Assembly (NCBI GenBank): GCA_039028935.1
Contig: JBCCHD010000001.1
Location: forward strand, 62,001-126,000
DNA: 64,000 nt
Direction: 5' to 3'
Origin: Pseudomonadota bacterium
GTDB lineage: Bacteria > Pseudomonadota > Gammaproteobacteria > Steroidobacterales > SZUA-146
The stretch's first letter is position 1, and every line of letters starts with the position of its first letter. The translations under genes were made by a program, and so were the position numbers. This document shows, in pieces, positions 55,818-64,000 of the stretch. The notes beneath the pieces were generated by a model. It did no database searches, was not told where the DNA came from, and saw nothing but the letters and a program-made list of their open reading frames with translations.

Positions 55818-56456
55818 GTGTTTGAACTTGGTTGCAAAATTTTTCTGGCCTACCTGCTCGGCTCCCTATCGGGCAGCTTGCTGCTGGGCCGTTTAAAAGG
55901 CACGGACATACGCCAAATGGGCAGCGGCAATGCCGGAGCCACCAATGCGCTGCGTACGCAGGGATTGGTGTTTGCGTTGGGGGTGGCGATTTTTGATGTC
56001 GGTAAGGGGCTTATTGCGGCGGCCTGGCTACCGCACGCAGGTTGGTTGCCGCTTGACCCCTCACTGGAGCGCATCTGGGTGGTCGCAGCGTGTGGCGCGG
56101 CCGCGGTGGTCGGTCACATCTATCCTTTCTGGCATGATTTTCGGGGTGGCAAGGGCGCGGCAACCTTGATCGGGGCCTACTGCATCGTGGCGCCAAAACT
56201 CATATTGCCGGCCTTAGTGGTTTTTTTGCTGGGCGTGACTCTGACGGGTTATGTGGGCTTGTCTACCATACTGACGGTGACGGCGGCCTTTGTGTTTTCA
56301 ATGGTGCTCTATGCGGACGTGTCGACGCCGTTTTGGTTTGCGCTGGCTATGGCGGTGCTCGTGGTCGTCGCGCATCGTGGCAACATTGAGCGCATGATCG
56401 CTGGCAATGAAAACCGCCTTGAACGCGCCATGATTTGGCGCAACCGGCGTTCTTGA
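55818..56456 (+). CDS. plsY: Glycerol-3-phosphate acyltransferase PlsY
   Basis: This 212-aa integral membrane enzyme transfers an acyl group from acyl-phosphate to sn-glycerol-3-phosphate, starting phospholipid synthesis. A GTG start is used, backed by AAGG about seven bases upstream. The three conserved cytoplasmic motifs are GSLSGSLLLGRLKGTDIR, GSGNAGATNALRTQG and the glycine-rich HDFRGGKGAAT. It has about five membrane helices. It sits 16 bp before birA. Confidence 0.95.
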   Translation: MFELGCKIFLAYLLGSLSGSLLLGRLKGTDIRQMGSGNAGATNALRTQGLVFALGVAIFDVGKGLIAAAWLPHAGWLPLDPSLERIWVVAACGAAAVVGHIYPFWHDFRGGKGAATLIGAYCIVAPKLILPALVVFLLGVTLTGYVGLSTILTVTAAFVFSMVLYADVSTPFWFALAMAVLVVVAHRGNIERMIAGNENRLERAMIWRNRRS

Positions 56457-56472
56457 TCCAACGACGGGCCGC

Positions 56473-57456
56473 GTGAACATTCGCGTCGATCAGAGGCTCC
56501 GAGTATTGCAGGCGCTCACGCCCGGCGAACTCACGCGCCGCGAGGCCATAGCCGACGCGACGGGCGTGTCGGACGCATCACTTGCTGAGGCGGTCGATGC
56601 ACTGGTGGCGGTGGTGCCGGAGCTGTCGATTGTCGATGAGCACCTCCTGTTGTCAGCGGAACTGAAGCTGATCGATTCGGCGCGTTTTGAGCGAGCACTG
56701 ACTGCGCACTCGGCGCGAATACACAAAGCCTCGCTGTATGCTTTATGCGAATCAACCAACTCGGCAGTGCTGACACAACCCTTTGCCCAGAACGGTTCAG
56801 TGAATCTTGCGCTCGCAGAGTTTCAAACCAGCGGCCGGGGTCGACAGGGGCGCAAGTGGACATCGGGGTTTGCCGGTGGCATTTGTCTGACGGTGGCACA
56901 GCAGTTTAAGCAGCCGGTTGCGTCGACCATTACACTTGCTGTGGGCGTGTGCGTAGCGGAGGTGCTGGATTCGTTATTAACGGATCGGGTCTTACTTAAG
57001 TGGCCCAACGATCTCCTAATGGGCGGCGGCAAAGTCGGCGGCATCTTGGTTGAATCGACCCTGCAGGGGTCTACTTGCACGTTGCGGGTGGGTGTTGGGG
57101 TTAATTGTGTGGCGCCGGACGCACCGGCGCACAGCGACGGGCTACCCGCTCTTCGACCGGTTGCACTGAATGATTTTGTCGACCCGCCCGTCGATCGAAC
57201 GCAACTCGCCGCTTCGCTCGTTCAAGGCGTATTGGCGGCGATGGATGAACATGCCGCTGAAGGATTCGCTGCGTTTGTCTCTCGTTGGCAAGATCGCGAT
57301 TATCTTTATCATCAGCCGGTGCAGGTGTTTGATCAAGAACACGTTCGGCATGGCACGGCCATAGGCATCAATGCGCAGGGCGAACTGTGCGTACGCACAG
57401 AAGAGGGAGATCGTTGGCTGGGGAGCGGCGACGTTCGCGTGCGCAAACGTCTCTGA
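56473..57456 (+). CDS. birA: Biotin operon repressor / biotin-[acetyl-CoA-carboxylase] ligase BirA
   Basis: This 327-aa bifunctional BirA has an N-terminal winged helix (about residues 1-60; GELTRREAIADATGVSDASL) for DNA binding. A central biotin-protein ligase domain has the biotinyl-AMP loop SGRGRQGRKWTSG and the KWPNDLLMGGGKVGGILVE segment, and a C-terminal SH3-like cap follows. A GTG start is used. It both attaches biotin to the carboxylase carrier protein and can repress biotin genes. It lies upstream of coaX, a common order in gammaproteobacteria. Confidence 0.95.
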   Translation: MNIRVDQRLRVLQALTPGELTRREAIADATGVSDASLAEAVDALVAVVPELSIVDEHLLLSAELKLIDSARFERALTAHSARIHKASLYALCESTNSAVLTQPFAQNGSVNLALAEFQTSGRGRQGRKWTSGFAGGICLTVAQQFKQPVASTITLAVGVCVAEVLDSLLTDRVLLKWPNDLLMGGGKVGGILVESTLQGSTCTLRVGVGVNCVAPDAPAHSDGLPALRPVALNDFVDPPVDRTQLAASLVQGVLAAMDEHAAEGFAAFVSRWQDRDYLYHQPVQVFDQEHVRHGTAIGINAQGELCVRTEEGDRWLGSGDVRVRKRL

Positions 57457-57589
57457 GCCGCGATGTCCGATCGAAACATGCCGCTCCCTGTGTTGGGGGT
57501 CCAAGATCCATCCATACGGGGTCGCTGCGATTGCCAATTGATGACGCATCCTGTGAAATCGACGTGTGCCAACACTAAAGGAGAGCCCT

Positions 57590-58360
57590 TTGACGCGAAC
57601 GCACGATAGCGCCGACACGCTGTTGATTGACGCGGGCAACAGTCGACTCAAGTGGGCGATTTGGCGCGACGGTGTGCTGGTCGAACACGGTTCATCTGAC
57701 TATAACGATGACGAAGATCGGGGCGTTGCGGCCGCTTTGGAGGGCGTTGGATCGGTTCGACGCGTAGCGCTGGGTAGCGTTGCCTCGTCGGCAGTTGCCA
57801 AGGGAGTTCGGGCTTGGGCGGCCAGTCGGGCTCCCACGCTCGACGTCCGTGACGTCGCGGTTGAGCCGCTGCCGGTGCTTGAACCAGCCTATTCTGATTA
57901 CGGTTCATTGGGCGTCGATCGCTGGCTAGCGCTGCTTGGCGCGCGCTCGTTATATCCGGGGCACGTGTGCGTCGCCGATTGCGGTACCGCCTTGACGCTT
58001 GATGCGCTGGCCGCCGATGGCCGTCACCTCGGTGGTGTGATTGTGCCCGGCTACACGTTGATGCAAGAAGCCTTATTAACTCAAACTGCGCGCATTCGCG
58101 ACGCCGATCAGCCGTTGCCTGACACCGTTTTTGGTACGTCGACCGGTGCGGCCGTGAATGCCGGTGCGACCTTCAGTCTCGCCGCTGTGCTCGATCGATT
58201 CGTCGCCGAAACTCGAGAGCGTTTGGAGGGGGAAGTGGTTGTTTTTGCGACAGGCGGGGCGCGTGAACGGCTTTTGCGATTCGCGACTTGCGACGTCATC
58301 GATGAGCCCGATCTGGTATTGTTGGGACTGGCAGCCCGGCTACAGATAGACCGAGACTGA
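57590..58360 (+). CDS. coaX: Type III pantothenate kinase CoaX
   Basis: This 256-aa ASKHA-fold kinase phosphorylates pantothenate, the first step of coenzyme A synthesis. A TTG at 57590 with AGGAG eight bases upstream is the best start; a GTG 24 bases upstream lacks such a site. Landmarks are the phosphate loop DAGNSRLKWAIW, DYGSLGVDRWLALLGA and VADCGTALTLDAL. Type III kinases are not feedback-inhibited by CoA. It lies 133 bp after birA and 28 bp before a SPOR protein. Confidence 0.94.
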   Translation: MTRTHDSADTLLIDAGNSRLKWAIWRDGVLVEHGSSDYNDDEDRGVAAALEGVGSVRRVALGSVASSAVAKGVRAWAASRAPTLDVRDVAVEPLPVLEPAYSDYGSLGVDRWLALLGARSLYPGHVCVADCGTALTLDALAADGRHLGGVIVPGYTLMQEALLTQTARIRDADQPLPDTVFGTSTGAAVNAGATFSLAAVLDRFVAETRERLEGEVVVFATGGARERLLRFATCDVIDEPDLVLLGLAARLQIDRD

Positions 58361-58388
58361 CGCAATCTAAAGGGATGGATAAAACGCG

Positions 58389-59210
58389 ATGCGTGCGCTG
58401 ATTTTGGGACTACTGCTTCTCAATATTTTGTATTTCACTTGGTCGAAGAATATTGACACCGATCCGTCGCGTATTCAGGCTGCTTTGCCGGCCGATTTAC
58501 CGCGACTTCAACTGGTCGAATCGCCAGTAGCTCAGTCCGAGGTGGAGCCGGGCGCCGCTTCGGAGCAGGACGCGGTGTCTATGCCGCGTGTCGGTGCGGA
58601 TGATGTGCTGTCCGTGGACGAGACGGTCTCGGACGTGGCTGAGATCACGACCCTGGAGGCGCCGGTCGATGACCCGGTTGAGCCCATCGAATCGCCGCTT
58701 CTGGTCAATGCTGATCCGGTGGTGTTTCCTCAGCGATGCGTAGGCGTCGGCCCTTTTACCAGTTTGCGTCAGGCGTCCGAGGCGGCGGCGCTATTCAATG
58801 ACGCTGGCGTACAAACGGCTCAGCGCGTTGAAGAAGCGCAGGTTTGGGTGGGCCATTGGGTGCATTTGCCGTCTTATCCCACGCGTGAAGCGGCGATAGC
58901 GGTGGTCGAGACTCTGCGCGAAAAGGGCGTTAAGGACATCTATATCGAACCATCGGGCGAGCTAAAAAACACCATTTCGCTCGGCCTTTTCTCGAATCTT
59001 GAGCGCGCCGAGGTGCGCGCGGGCAATGTGCGCAAACTGGGTGATGTGAAACCCCAGATCCGCAATCGCAGTCGTGATGGCCTGGTGTACTGGATCGATC
59101 TGTCATTAGAGTCGGGTAAATCGCTCGAATTGAATGCGCTGCCGAGTGATCCTAACCAAGAAATGAAAACCGAAGCCATTGAATGTCCGGCGCCTGCCGT
59201 GTTCAGCTGA
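58389..59210 (+). CDS. SPOR-like membrane-anchored protein
   Basis: This 273-aa protein has one N-terminal helix (ALILGLLLLNILYFTW), a variable acidic linker, and a C-terminal region with two SPOR-like units. The first is around CVGVGPFTSLRQASEAAALF. The second covers WVHLPSYPTREAAIAVVETL and GLFSNLERAEVRAGNVRKLG. SPOR domains bind denuded peptidoglycan and occur in cell-division and envelope proteins. The gene follows coaX by 28 bp, the same order as in Pseudomonas, where a SPOR gene and tRNA genes follow birA and coaX. Confidence 0.88.
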   Translation: MRALILGLLLLNILYFTWSKNIDTDPSRIQAALPADLPRLQLVESPVAQSEVEPGAASEQDAVSMPRVGADDVLSVDETVSDVAEITTLEAPVDDPVEPIESPLLVNADPVVFPQRCVGVGPFTSLRQASEAAALFNDAGVQTAQRVEEAQVWVGHWVHLPSYPTREAAIAVVETLREKGVKDIYIEPSGELKNTISLGLFSNLERAEVRAGNVRKLGDVKPQIRNRSRDGLVYWIDLSLESGKSLELNALPSDPNQEMKTEAIECPAPAVFS

Positions 59211-59350
59211 GTCAATCGCTTGGATCGGTGATCCGCGGGCGGTCAGAGGTTTGACGTGGATCATTGACAGGCCGGCTCAAGTCGCTAGAATCGCGTTCTC
59301 GATGATCGACATCGTGTCCGGCTTAGCGCAATGCGCTGGGCCGCCGAAAT

Positions 59351-59426
59351 GCCGGAGTAGCTCAATTGGTAGAGCAGCGCACTTGTAATGCGAAGGTTGG
59401 GAGTTCGATTCTTCTCTCCGGCACCA
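59351..59426 (+). tRNA. tRNA-Thr(TGT)
   Basis: A 76-nt cloverleaf runs from GCCGGAG (acceptor 5') to CTCCGGC plus A and an encoded CCA (59424-59426). The D arm reads AGCTCAATTGGTAGAGC, and the anticodon loop CTTGTAA gives TGT, which reads ACA threonine codons. The T loop is GTTCGATTC. The anticodon stem has one non-pairing position at its base. It stands alone, 141 bp after the SPOR gene; the tRNA cluster and tuf gene usually found next in related bacteria are absent. Confidence 0.96.
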
Positions 59427-59459
59427 TTTCCGCACTGACGCGACAAAGCGACACCTGTT

Positions 59460-59963
59460 CTAGCGGGTTTTGGTTTCCCATTCCTCGCGTTTGAGGACGA
59501 CGGTTCCGGCCAATTTGTCGTGCCAGCCCTGGCGTCGTGAATCCCACAAGACCCACAGACAACCCAGTCCCAACAGTGGCACCGAGAGTACGGAGAAGGT
59601 GAGGTAGCGGACGATAAACTGGTGTATGCGCGGCGTGTCCCCTGTGTGCTGGTCGACGATTTGCGAGTGAATCATCATTTTGCCGGGCGTAGCCTGAAAA
59701 TGGGCGAGAAACCACAGTGCGGCAATGGCTGGAAGCAAGGCGCCGATAATGACATGCCAGGCACCCTCAATGAGCGTTTCATCAAACAAGTAGCCCGGTC
59801 CGTAAATCACCATGAGTACGGGTGTCACGAGCGCGGCAACCATAATGACATCGGCAGAGGTGGCCATCACTCGTGGCCAGAACGTCACGTAGTGCCAGTT
59901 ATCCGGGTCACGAGCGGAATCGATCGATAGAGCGTCTGCGGCGGTAGTCGAATCGGTGGTCAC
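59460..59963 (-). CDS. RDD-family membrane protein
   Basis: This 167-aa protein has three to four predicted helices and the RDD signature arrangement: an Arg-x-x-Ala-x-x-x-Asp segment (RVMATSADVIMVAALVTPV), a glycine-rich FQATPGKMMIHSQIVD, and the C-terminal RRQGWHDKLAGTVVL. RDD proteins are of uncertain function, and some act in transport or ion homeostasis. It starts at GTG 59963. The stop codon lies 34 bp from the tRNA end on the opposite strand. Confidence 0.88.
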   Translation of the reverse strand: MTTDSTTAADALSIDSARDPDNWHYVTFWPRVMATSADVIMVAALVTPVLMVIYGPGYLFDETLIEGAWHVIIGALLPAIAALWFLAHFQATPGKMMIHSQIVDQHTGDTPRIHQFIVRYLTFSVLSVPLLGLGCLWVLWDSRRQGWHDKLAGTVVLKREEWETKTR

Positions 59964-60002
59964 AATAGATGATCGATCGGATTTGCGGCGCGAGGCGGGC
60001 CC

Positions 60003-60377
60003 TTAGCCTCGGGGCTTCAGGGATAAAAAACAGGCCAGAGCGCCTATGATTTCAATCGCCAATACGGCGTAGAGTAGCGAGCCCGTGCTGCCGTCGACAA
60101 TAATGCCCACAATGCGCGAACACGCCACTGTGCCCATGGAGAGCAAGCCCACCAGCAAAGCGGGGCGGGTGAGGTCTGGCTTGAGCGCGCCGAGAATAAA
60201 AAACGCGGCGAGTCCAAGCTCCAGCCCACCGTAGAACGCGCGCATTTCGGTCGTGGCAAGCTTGCTGGTCAGTTCAAATTGCACGAGATTGGAAAAACTG
60301 ACCGGATCAAACAGTGCCCAGCCGCCAAACGCCAAAAAGCTCAATCCGAAAATCCAAAGTACGACTTTTGCCGCCAT
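60003..60377 (-). CDS. DUF4345-like small membrane protein
   Basis: This 124-aa protein has four predicted membrane helices (VVLWIFGLSFLAFGGWALF, FYGGLELGLAAFFILGAL, PALLVGLLSMGTVACSRIVG, YAVLAIEIIGALACFL). The second helix carries the FYGGLELGLA text of the DUF4345 family. Function is unknown in all members I know of. It is read in the same direction as the RDD gene, 39 bp upstream of it, so the two may form an operon. It lies 169 bp downstream of the glutamate dehydrogenase gene. Confidence 0.8.
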   Translation of the reverse strand: MAAKVVLWIFGLSFLAFGGWALFDPVSFSNLVQFELTSKLATTEMRAFYGGLELGLAAFFILGALKPDLTRPALLVGLLSMGTVACSRIVGIIVDGSTGSLLYAVLAIEIIGALACFLSLKPRG

Positions 60378-60546
60378 GATGTGCTCTCCCCTGTTCGATC
60401 AGTGAGCAATACCCGCAACACCCGACGGGCTGCTCAGGTTGAACACGCAGAGTACCAAAAAAGAGTGTCCAGCCGCTCTAAATTGTTGTGAGGCACTGCA
60501 GGAAAAGTGAATTGGGCTTCGGATAGCACCGCTGAGCGATGCGAAT

Positions 60547-63500
60547 TCAGTCGATCACCAGTTTGCGCATCTCCTGAACCGCAACGGACAGCGTGGCAAA
60601 GTCCATCGAACCCATACTGCGCATATCCGTGACAACCCGTTGCGCACGCGAGATCGATCGTTCTCGCGAAGCCAACCACGCGTCGGCCACGTCGCTACTG
60701 CCTTGTTGCCGATGTTTATTCGCCGCGCTGACGGCACTGACCGTGGCGGCACGGCGTATCTCGTACAAATTTTCACGCAGTGTGCCGCGCGCGAGTGCTT
60801 GCCAGCGGCCGCGTACCGGCAGGCTTTCAATCTGTTCGCTTAGCCAGCTTAAGCGCAGGCCCCGCGTCAGCTCAAAATAAACGCGGGCCACAAATTCGTC
60901 GTCACGTTTCAGCTGGACGGCCGCTTGCGCTATGTCGTAGCCGGAATACAGATAGCGTATTCCCGCCATCTGATGGGCGAGCGACTTATTCACGCCCATG
61001 TTCAGATAGATTTCGCGCGACGCTCGAAACTGCTTTAGTCCGTCACCTTGAAGCAAATTGCTGAGGTTCTTACTGAGATTGACGATGGCTGGGGCGAACG
61101 TACCGATCGCTTGCGTGGTATCACCCGCAAACTGCGGCCGTTGCAGAAGCCACAGCGCGGCGCGGCGCAACAAGCGAGAGGTTTCCGCCAGCATGCGGTA
61201 CTGAGCGCGTGCCTGAATGTCGTTGTCGAGCGCTTCAACGGCTCGCCAAATTGGTCGCAAGTTGAGTGTTTCGCGTGCGATCGTGTAGGCGCTGGCGATT
61301 TCGCCCGCGGTGGCACCTGTTTCCTCTTGTGTGCGGACGACAAACGTAGGGCCCATACGGTTAACCAGGCTGTTGGCCGTTTGCGTTGCGATTATCTCAT
61401 GCGCGAGTCGATGATCGGCCATGAGGCTAAGGTACTTCCTCTGCAGAGGCTTGGGGAAATAATTGACCAAATCTTCGCGTGCGAATTTGTTGTTGAGCTC
61501 GGTTGATTCTGACAGTTGATTAATCAGATTGATTTTGGCGTAAGACAACAGAATAGACAGTTCAGGGCGGGTGAGGCCGCGTCCGTTTTGCTGTCGCTCC
61601 AGCACCTCACTGTCGGTAGGGAGAAACTCAAGTTCGCGATCGAGTTCGCCACTTTGTTCGAGCATGCGCACAAACTGCATATGCTCATTGGCTCGAGCGA
61701 CGGCGTCGCTCTCGAGCGTGCTGATGGCCTGCGTCTGGAAGTAGTTATCGCGTAACACCAGTGTTTCTACTTCGTCGGTCATCTTGGCGAGTAAGCGGTT
61801 GCGCTCTTTCATCGATAATCGTGTGCGCAGCATGGCAAGGTTAAGCAGAATTTTAATGTTCACTTCGCGGTCGGAACAATCGACACCACCGGCATTGTCG
61901 ATGAAATCGGTATTGACCTTGCCATCATTGAGCGCATATTCAATGCGCCCATGTTGGGTAAGCCCAAGATTGCCGCCTTCGCCGACCACACGGCAGCGCA
62001 GGTCTTGACCGTTGACCCGCACAGTATCGTTGCTGCGGTCTCCGGCATCGTGGTTCGTTTCGGTGCTCGCCTTGACGTAAGTGCCGATGCCACCATTCCA
62101 AAGCAGATCGACTTGCATACAGAGGATGGCACGAATGACTTCGTCCGGCGTTGGGTCGCTAGTGCCTTTGAGGTCGAGCATCTCTTTGGCACGAGCGCTG
62201 AGTGGCAGCGTCTTGCTGCGACGAGAATAGATACCGCCCCCTTTTGAGATGAGCTTACTGTCGTAGTCTTCCCAGGTTGATCGCGGTAGATCGAACAGAC
62301 GCTGTCGCTCTTTGTAGCCCGCCTTGGCATCGGGATCGGGGTCGATGAATATGTGCATGTGATTAAATGCGGCTTGCAATCGGAGAGTGGCCGAGCGCAA
62401 CATGCCGTTGCCAAACACGTCGCCACCCATGTCGCCGATGCCGGCGACGGTGAAGGGCTCGGTCTGGGTGTCGATACCCATCTCTCGAAAATGCCGTTTC
62501 ACCGCCTCCCAGGCGCCTTTGGCGGTGATGCCCATGCCCTTATGGTCGTAGCCAACCGATCCACCGGAGGCAAAGGCGTCGTCGAGCCAGAAACCGTATT
62601 CGGCCGAGATACCGTTAGCAATGTCAGAAAACGTCGCCGTGCCTTTATCCGCCGCCACGACCAGATAGGGGTCATCGCCATCATGCCGCACGACCTGCGC
62701 GGGCGGCACGATCTTGTCGCCGTCGATGTTTTCGGTGATGTCTAATAATCCGCGAATCAGGGTTTGGTAACAGCGAATCACTTCCTGTTGCACGACGTCG
62801 CGATCACCCACCGGCAGTTTCTTGCAGACAAAACCGCCTTTTGCGCCGGTCGGGACAATGACCGTATTCTTGACCACCTGCGCTTTCATCAGTCCAAGCA
62901 CTTCGGTGCGAAAATCTTCCCGTCGATCCGACCAGCGAATTCCGCCTCGCGCGACGCTGCCGCCGCGAAGATGCACACCCTCCATATGCGACGAGTAAAC
63001 GAATACCTCGTACATCGGTAAGGGTTTGGGAAGGCCGGGAATTCGCGCCGGATTGAACTTGAACGACACGTAGGGTTTGGGTTGACCGTCATCGTCGGCT
63101 TGATAAAAGTTCGTGCGCAACGTGGCCGCTAGTGCGGCGGTAAAGCTGCGGAAAATTCGGTCTTCGTCGGCGCTCTCGACCTGATTGATTGATTTGCGTA
63201 GTTTCTTTAATTTGCGATCGACGGCGCTGGTGCGATTGCGGGTCGAAATATCGGGATCAAACTTCAGTTGAAACACTTCCATCCAGTCTTGTGTGAACGA
63301 TGGGTTACGTCCGAAGACTTCCTCCATGTAGGGCTGACTAAACGGCAGTCCGGTTTGTAGAAGGTAGCGACAATAGGCACGCAGCAGCGTCGCCTCGCGC
63401 CAAGTGAGACCGGCGGATACGACGAGCGTGTTGAATCCATCGCTCTCGGTGTTGCCACGCCAAGTTTGTTCAAAGGTGTCTTGGAAGCGCTGTCCGATTT

Positions 63501-64000
63501 CCACCGGGTTGATTGTCGCGTCGCCATGTGGACGCATCTCGAATTCCTGAACGTATACGCAGGTTGATTCAACCTGGCAGCGGTAAGGTCGTTCGCTGAT
63601 CACGATCATGCCCATGTTCTCGAGCATGGGTAGGACATCGGAGATAGAGATTGGCTGGTCTTTTTGAAACACCTTAAAGCGCAGATGATTCTCACCAAAC
63701 GAAGGTGGTCGGTAAAGCGCCATTTGAATCGATTTGCCATCAAGAATATTCGCGATGCGCTCCACGTCAAACGTGGCTTCATAGGGCGAAAAGTCCTCTT
63801 CGTAAGCCGCCGAGAAACCGGCGCCGTAACGATCAAATAGCATCGCGCCTTGCGCCGGACCGAGGCGGCTGATCAGTTCTTCGCGTAAGCCGCCACGCCA
63901 GGTTTGAACGGCCTCAGCAATCTCCTGTTCAATGGTGGCGAGATTGCTGCGGCGGGTTCGATCGGGTGGTGTGGTGACACGGCACTGCAGTCTGGCCAAT
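60547..64000 (-). CDS. NAD-specific glutamate dehydrogenase, large (180-kDa) type, C-terminal part
   Basis: The visible 1150 residues are the C-terminal part of the very large NAD-glutamate dehydrogenase found in Pseudomonas and other proteobacteria (about 1600 aa). The N-terminus lies outside the window, and the frame stays open to the window edge. Catalytic-domain landmarks are RGGIRWSDRREDFRTEVLG, VPTGAKGGFVCKK, GDMGGDVFGNGMLRS and NGGIGTYVKASTE. The enzyme deaminates glutamate to 2-oxoglutarate and ammonia in catabolism. A long helical C-terminus follows. A 4-bp stem with a TTTTTT tail at about 60457-60480 lies downstream but is too weak to call a terminator. Confidence 0.93.
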   Translation of the reverse strand, partial: LARLQCRVTTPPDRTRRSNLATIEQEIAEAVQTWRGGLREELISRLGPAQGAMLFDRYGAGFSAAYEEDFSPYEATFDVERIANILDGKSIQMALYRPPSFGENHLRFKVFQKDQPISISDVLPMLENMGMIVISERPYRCQVESTCVYVQEFEMRPHGDATINPVEIGQRFQDTFEQTWRGNTESDGFNTLVVSAGLTWREATLLRAYCRYLLQTGLPFSQPYMEEVFGRNPSFTQDWMEVFQLKFDPDISTRNRTSAVDRKLKKLRKSINQVESADEDRIFRSFTAALAATLRTNFYQADDDGQPKPYVSFKFNPARIPGLPKPLPMYEVFVYSSHMEGVHLRGGSVARGGIRWSDRREDFRTEVLGLMKAQVVKNTVIVPTGAKGGFVCKKLPVGDRDVVQQEVIRCYQTLIRGLLDITENIDGDKIVPPAQVVRHDGDDPYLVVAADKGTATFSDIANGISAEYGFWLDDAFASGGSVGYDHKGMGITAKGAWEAVKRHFREMGIDTQTEPFTVAGIGDMGGDVFGNGMLRSATLRLQAAFNHMHIFIDPDPDAKAGYKERQRLFDLPRSTWEDYDSKLISKGGGIYSRRSKTLPLSARAKEMLDLKGTSDPTPDEVIRAILCMQVDLLWNGGIGTYVKASTETNHDAGDRSNDTVRVNGQDLRCRVVGEGGNLGLTQHGRIEYALNDGKVNTDFIDNAGGVDCSDREVNIKILLNLAMLRTRLSMKERNRLLAKMTDEVETLVLRDNYFQTQAISTLESDAVARANEHMQFVRMLEQSGELDRELEFLPTDSEVLERQQNGRGLTRPELSILLSYAKINLINQLSESTELNNKFAREDLVNYFPKPLQRKYLSLMADHRLAHEIIATQTANSLVNRMGPTFVVRTQEETGATAGEIASAYTIARETLNLRPIWRAVEALDNDIQARAQYRMLAETSRLLRRAALWLLQRPQFAGDTTQAIGTFAPAIVNLSKNLSNLLQGDGLKQFRASREIYLNMGVNKSLAHQMAGIRYLYSGYDIAQAAVQLKRDDEFVARVYFELTRGLRLSWLSEQIESLPVRGRWQALARGTLRENLYEIRRAATVSAVSAANKHRQQGSSDVADAWLASRERSISRAQRVVTDMRSMGSMDFATLSVAVQEMRKLVID

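Noticed and set aside
60457-60480. Terminator of the glutamate dehydrogenase gene
   Set aside because: Only a 4-bp stem with a 10-nt loop precedes the T run; too weak to support.

Overview
The window is ordinary, densely packed proteobacterial chromosome, moderately GC-rich by eye, with short intergenic gaps, ATGA/TGATG gene overlaps and frequent GTG/TTG starts. The gene content points to a free-living, probably marine or sediment, aerobic heterotrophic gammaproteobacterium: EF-G2, an enteric-like IlvE, the birA-coaX-SPOR-tRNA order, the 180-kDa-type NAD-glutamate dehydrogenase, TRAP transport, NhaC, and a thrombospondin-3/dockerin-like secreted protein. The taxonomic guess is inference. I saw no phage, IS element, CRISPR array, toxin-antitoxin pair or defence island.

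Layout. 1-6 kb: the end of a DMT permease, then a minus-strand operon dctP-dctQ-dctM-hyuA (TRAP uptake coupled to a hydantoinase/oxoprolinase-type ATPase) and a small unknown gene. 6-10 kb: an MFS permease and a stand-alone EF-G2 gene with an attenuator-like hairpin in its leader. 10-18 kb: an RND efflux adaptor/pump pair and a large secreted dockerin-like protein. 18-26 kb: a divergent Lrp regulator/leucine-type dehydrogenase pair, an unknown 374-aa protein, and a two-gene cyclic-di-GMP operon (EAL phosphodiesterase, then propeller-GGDEF synthase). 26-30 kb: nitroreductase, acetyltransferase and an NhaC antiporter with an extracytoplasmic N-terminal extension. 29-35 kb: a complete NAD-dependent formate dehydrogenase operon, fdhD-fdsG-fdsB-fdsA-fdsD.

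35-48 kb: a fused prephenate dehydratase-ACT-prephenate dehydrogenase with no chorismate mutase domain, the ABC-F protein Uup, a YpfJ-type metallopeptidase, a TPR protein, a GFA/CENP-V-like protein, a Ser/Thr kinase with TPR repeats, a CtlX-like amidinohydrolase, an SPFH protein and an M61 peptidase. 48-54 kb: a leucine operon (promoter, leucine-rich leader peptide, attenuator, leuA-ilvE-leuC-leuD-leuB). 54-64 kb: a DMT permease, plsY, birA, coaX, a SPOR protein, tRNA-Thr(TGT), an RDD protein, a DUF4345-like protein and the C-terminal part of the large NAD-glutamate dehydrogenase.

The genes make a coherent amino-acid/one-carbon picture. The leu operon makes leucine under ribosome-mediated attenuation. 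The Lrp-linked dehydrogenase and NAD-GDH degrade amino acids. Formate is oxidised to give NADH. The PDT-PDH fusion draws prephenate to both Phe and Tyr. The observations most worth following are the chorismate-mutase-less PDT-ACT-PDH fusion, the leucine attenuator with ilvE inside the operon, the attenuator-like element before EF-G2, the dockerin-like secreted protein, and the overlapping synthase/phosphodiesterase pair. I did not find a clearly new multi-gene system.
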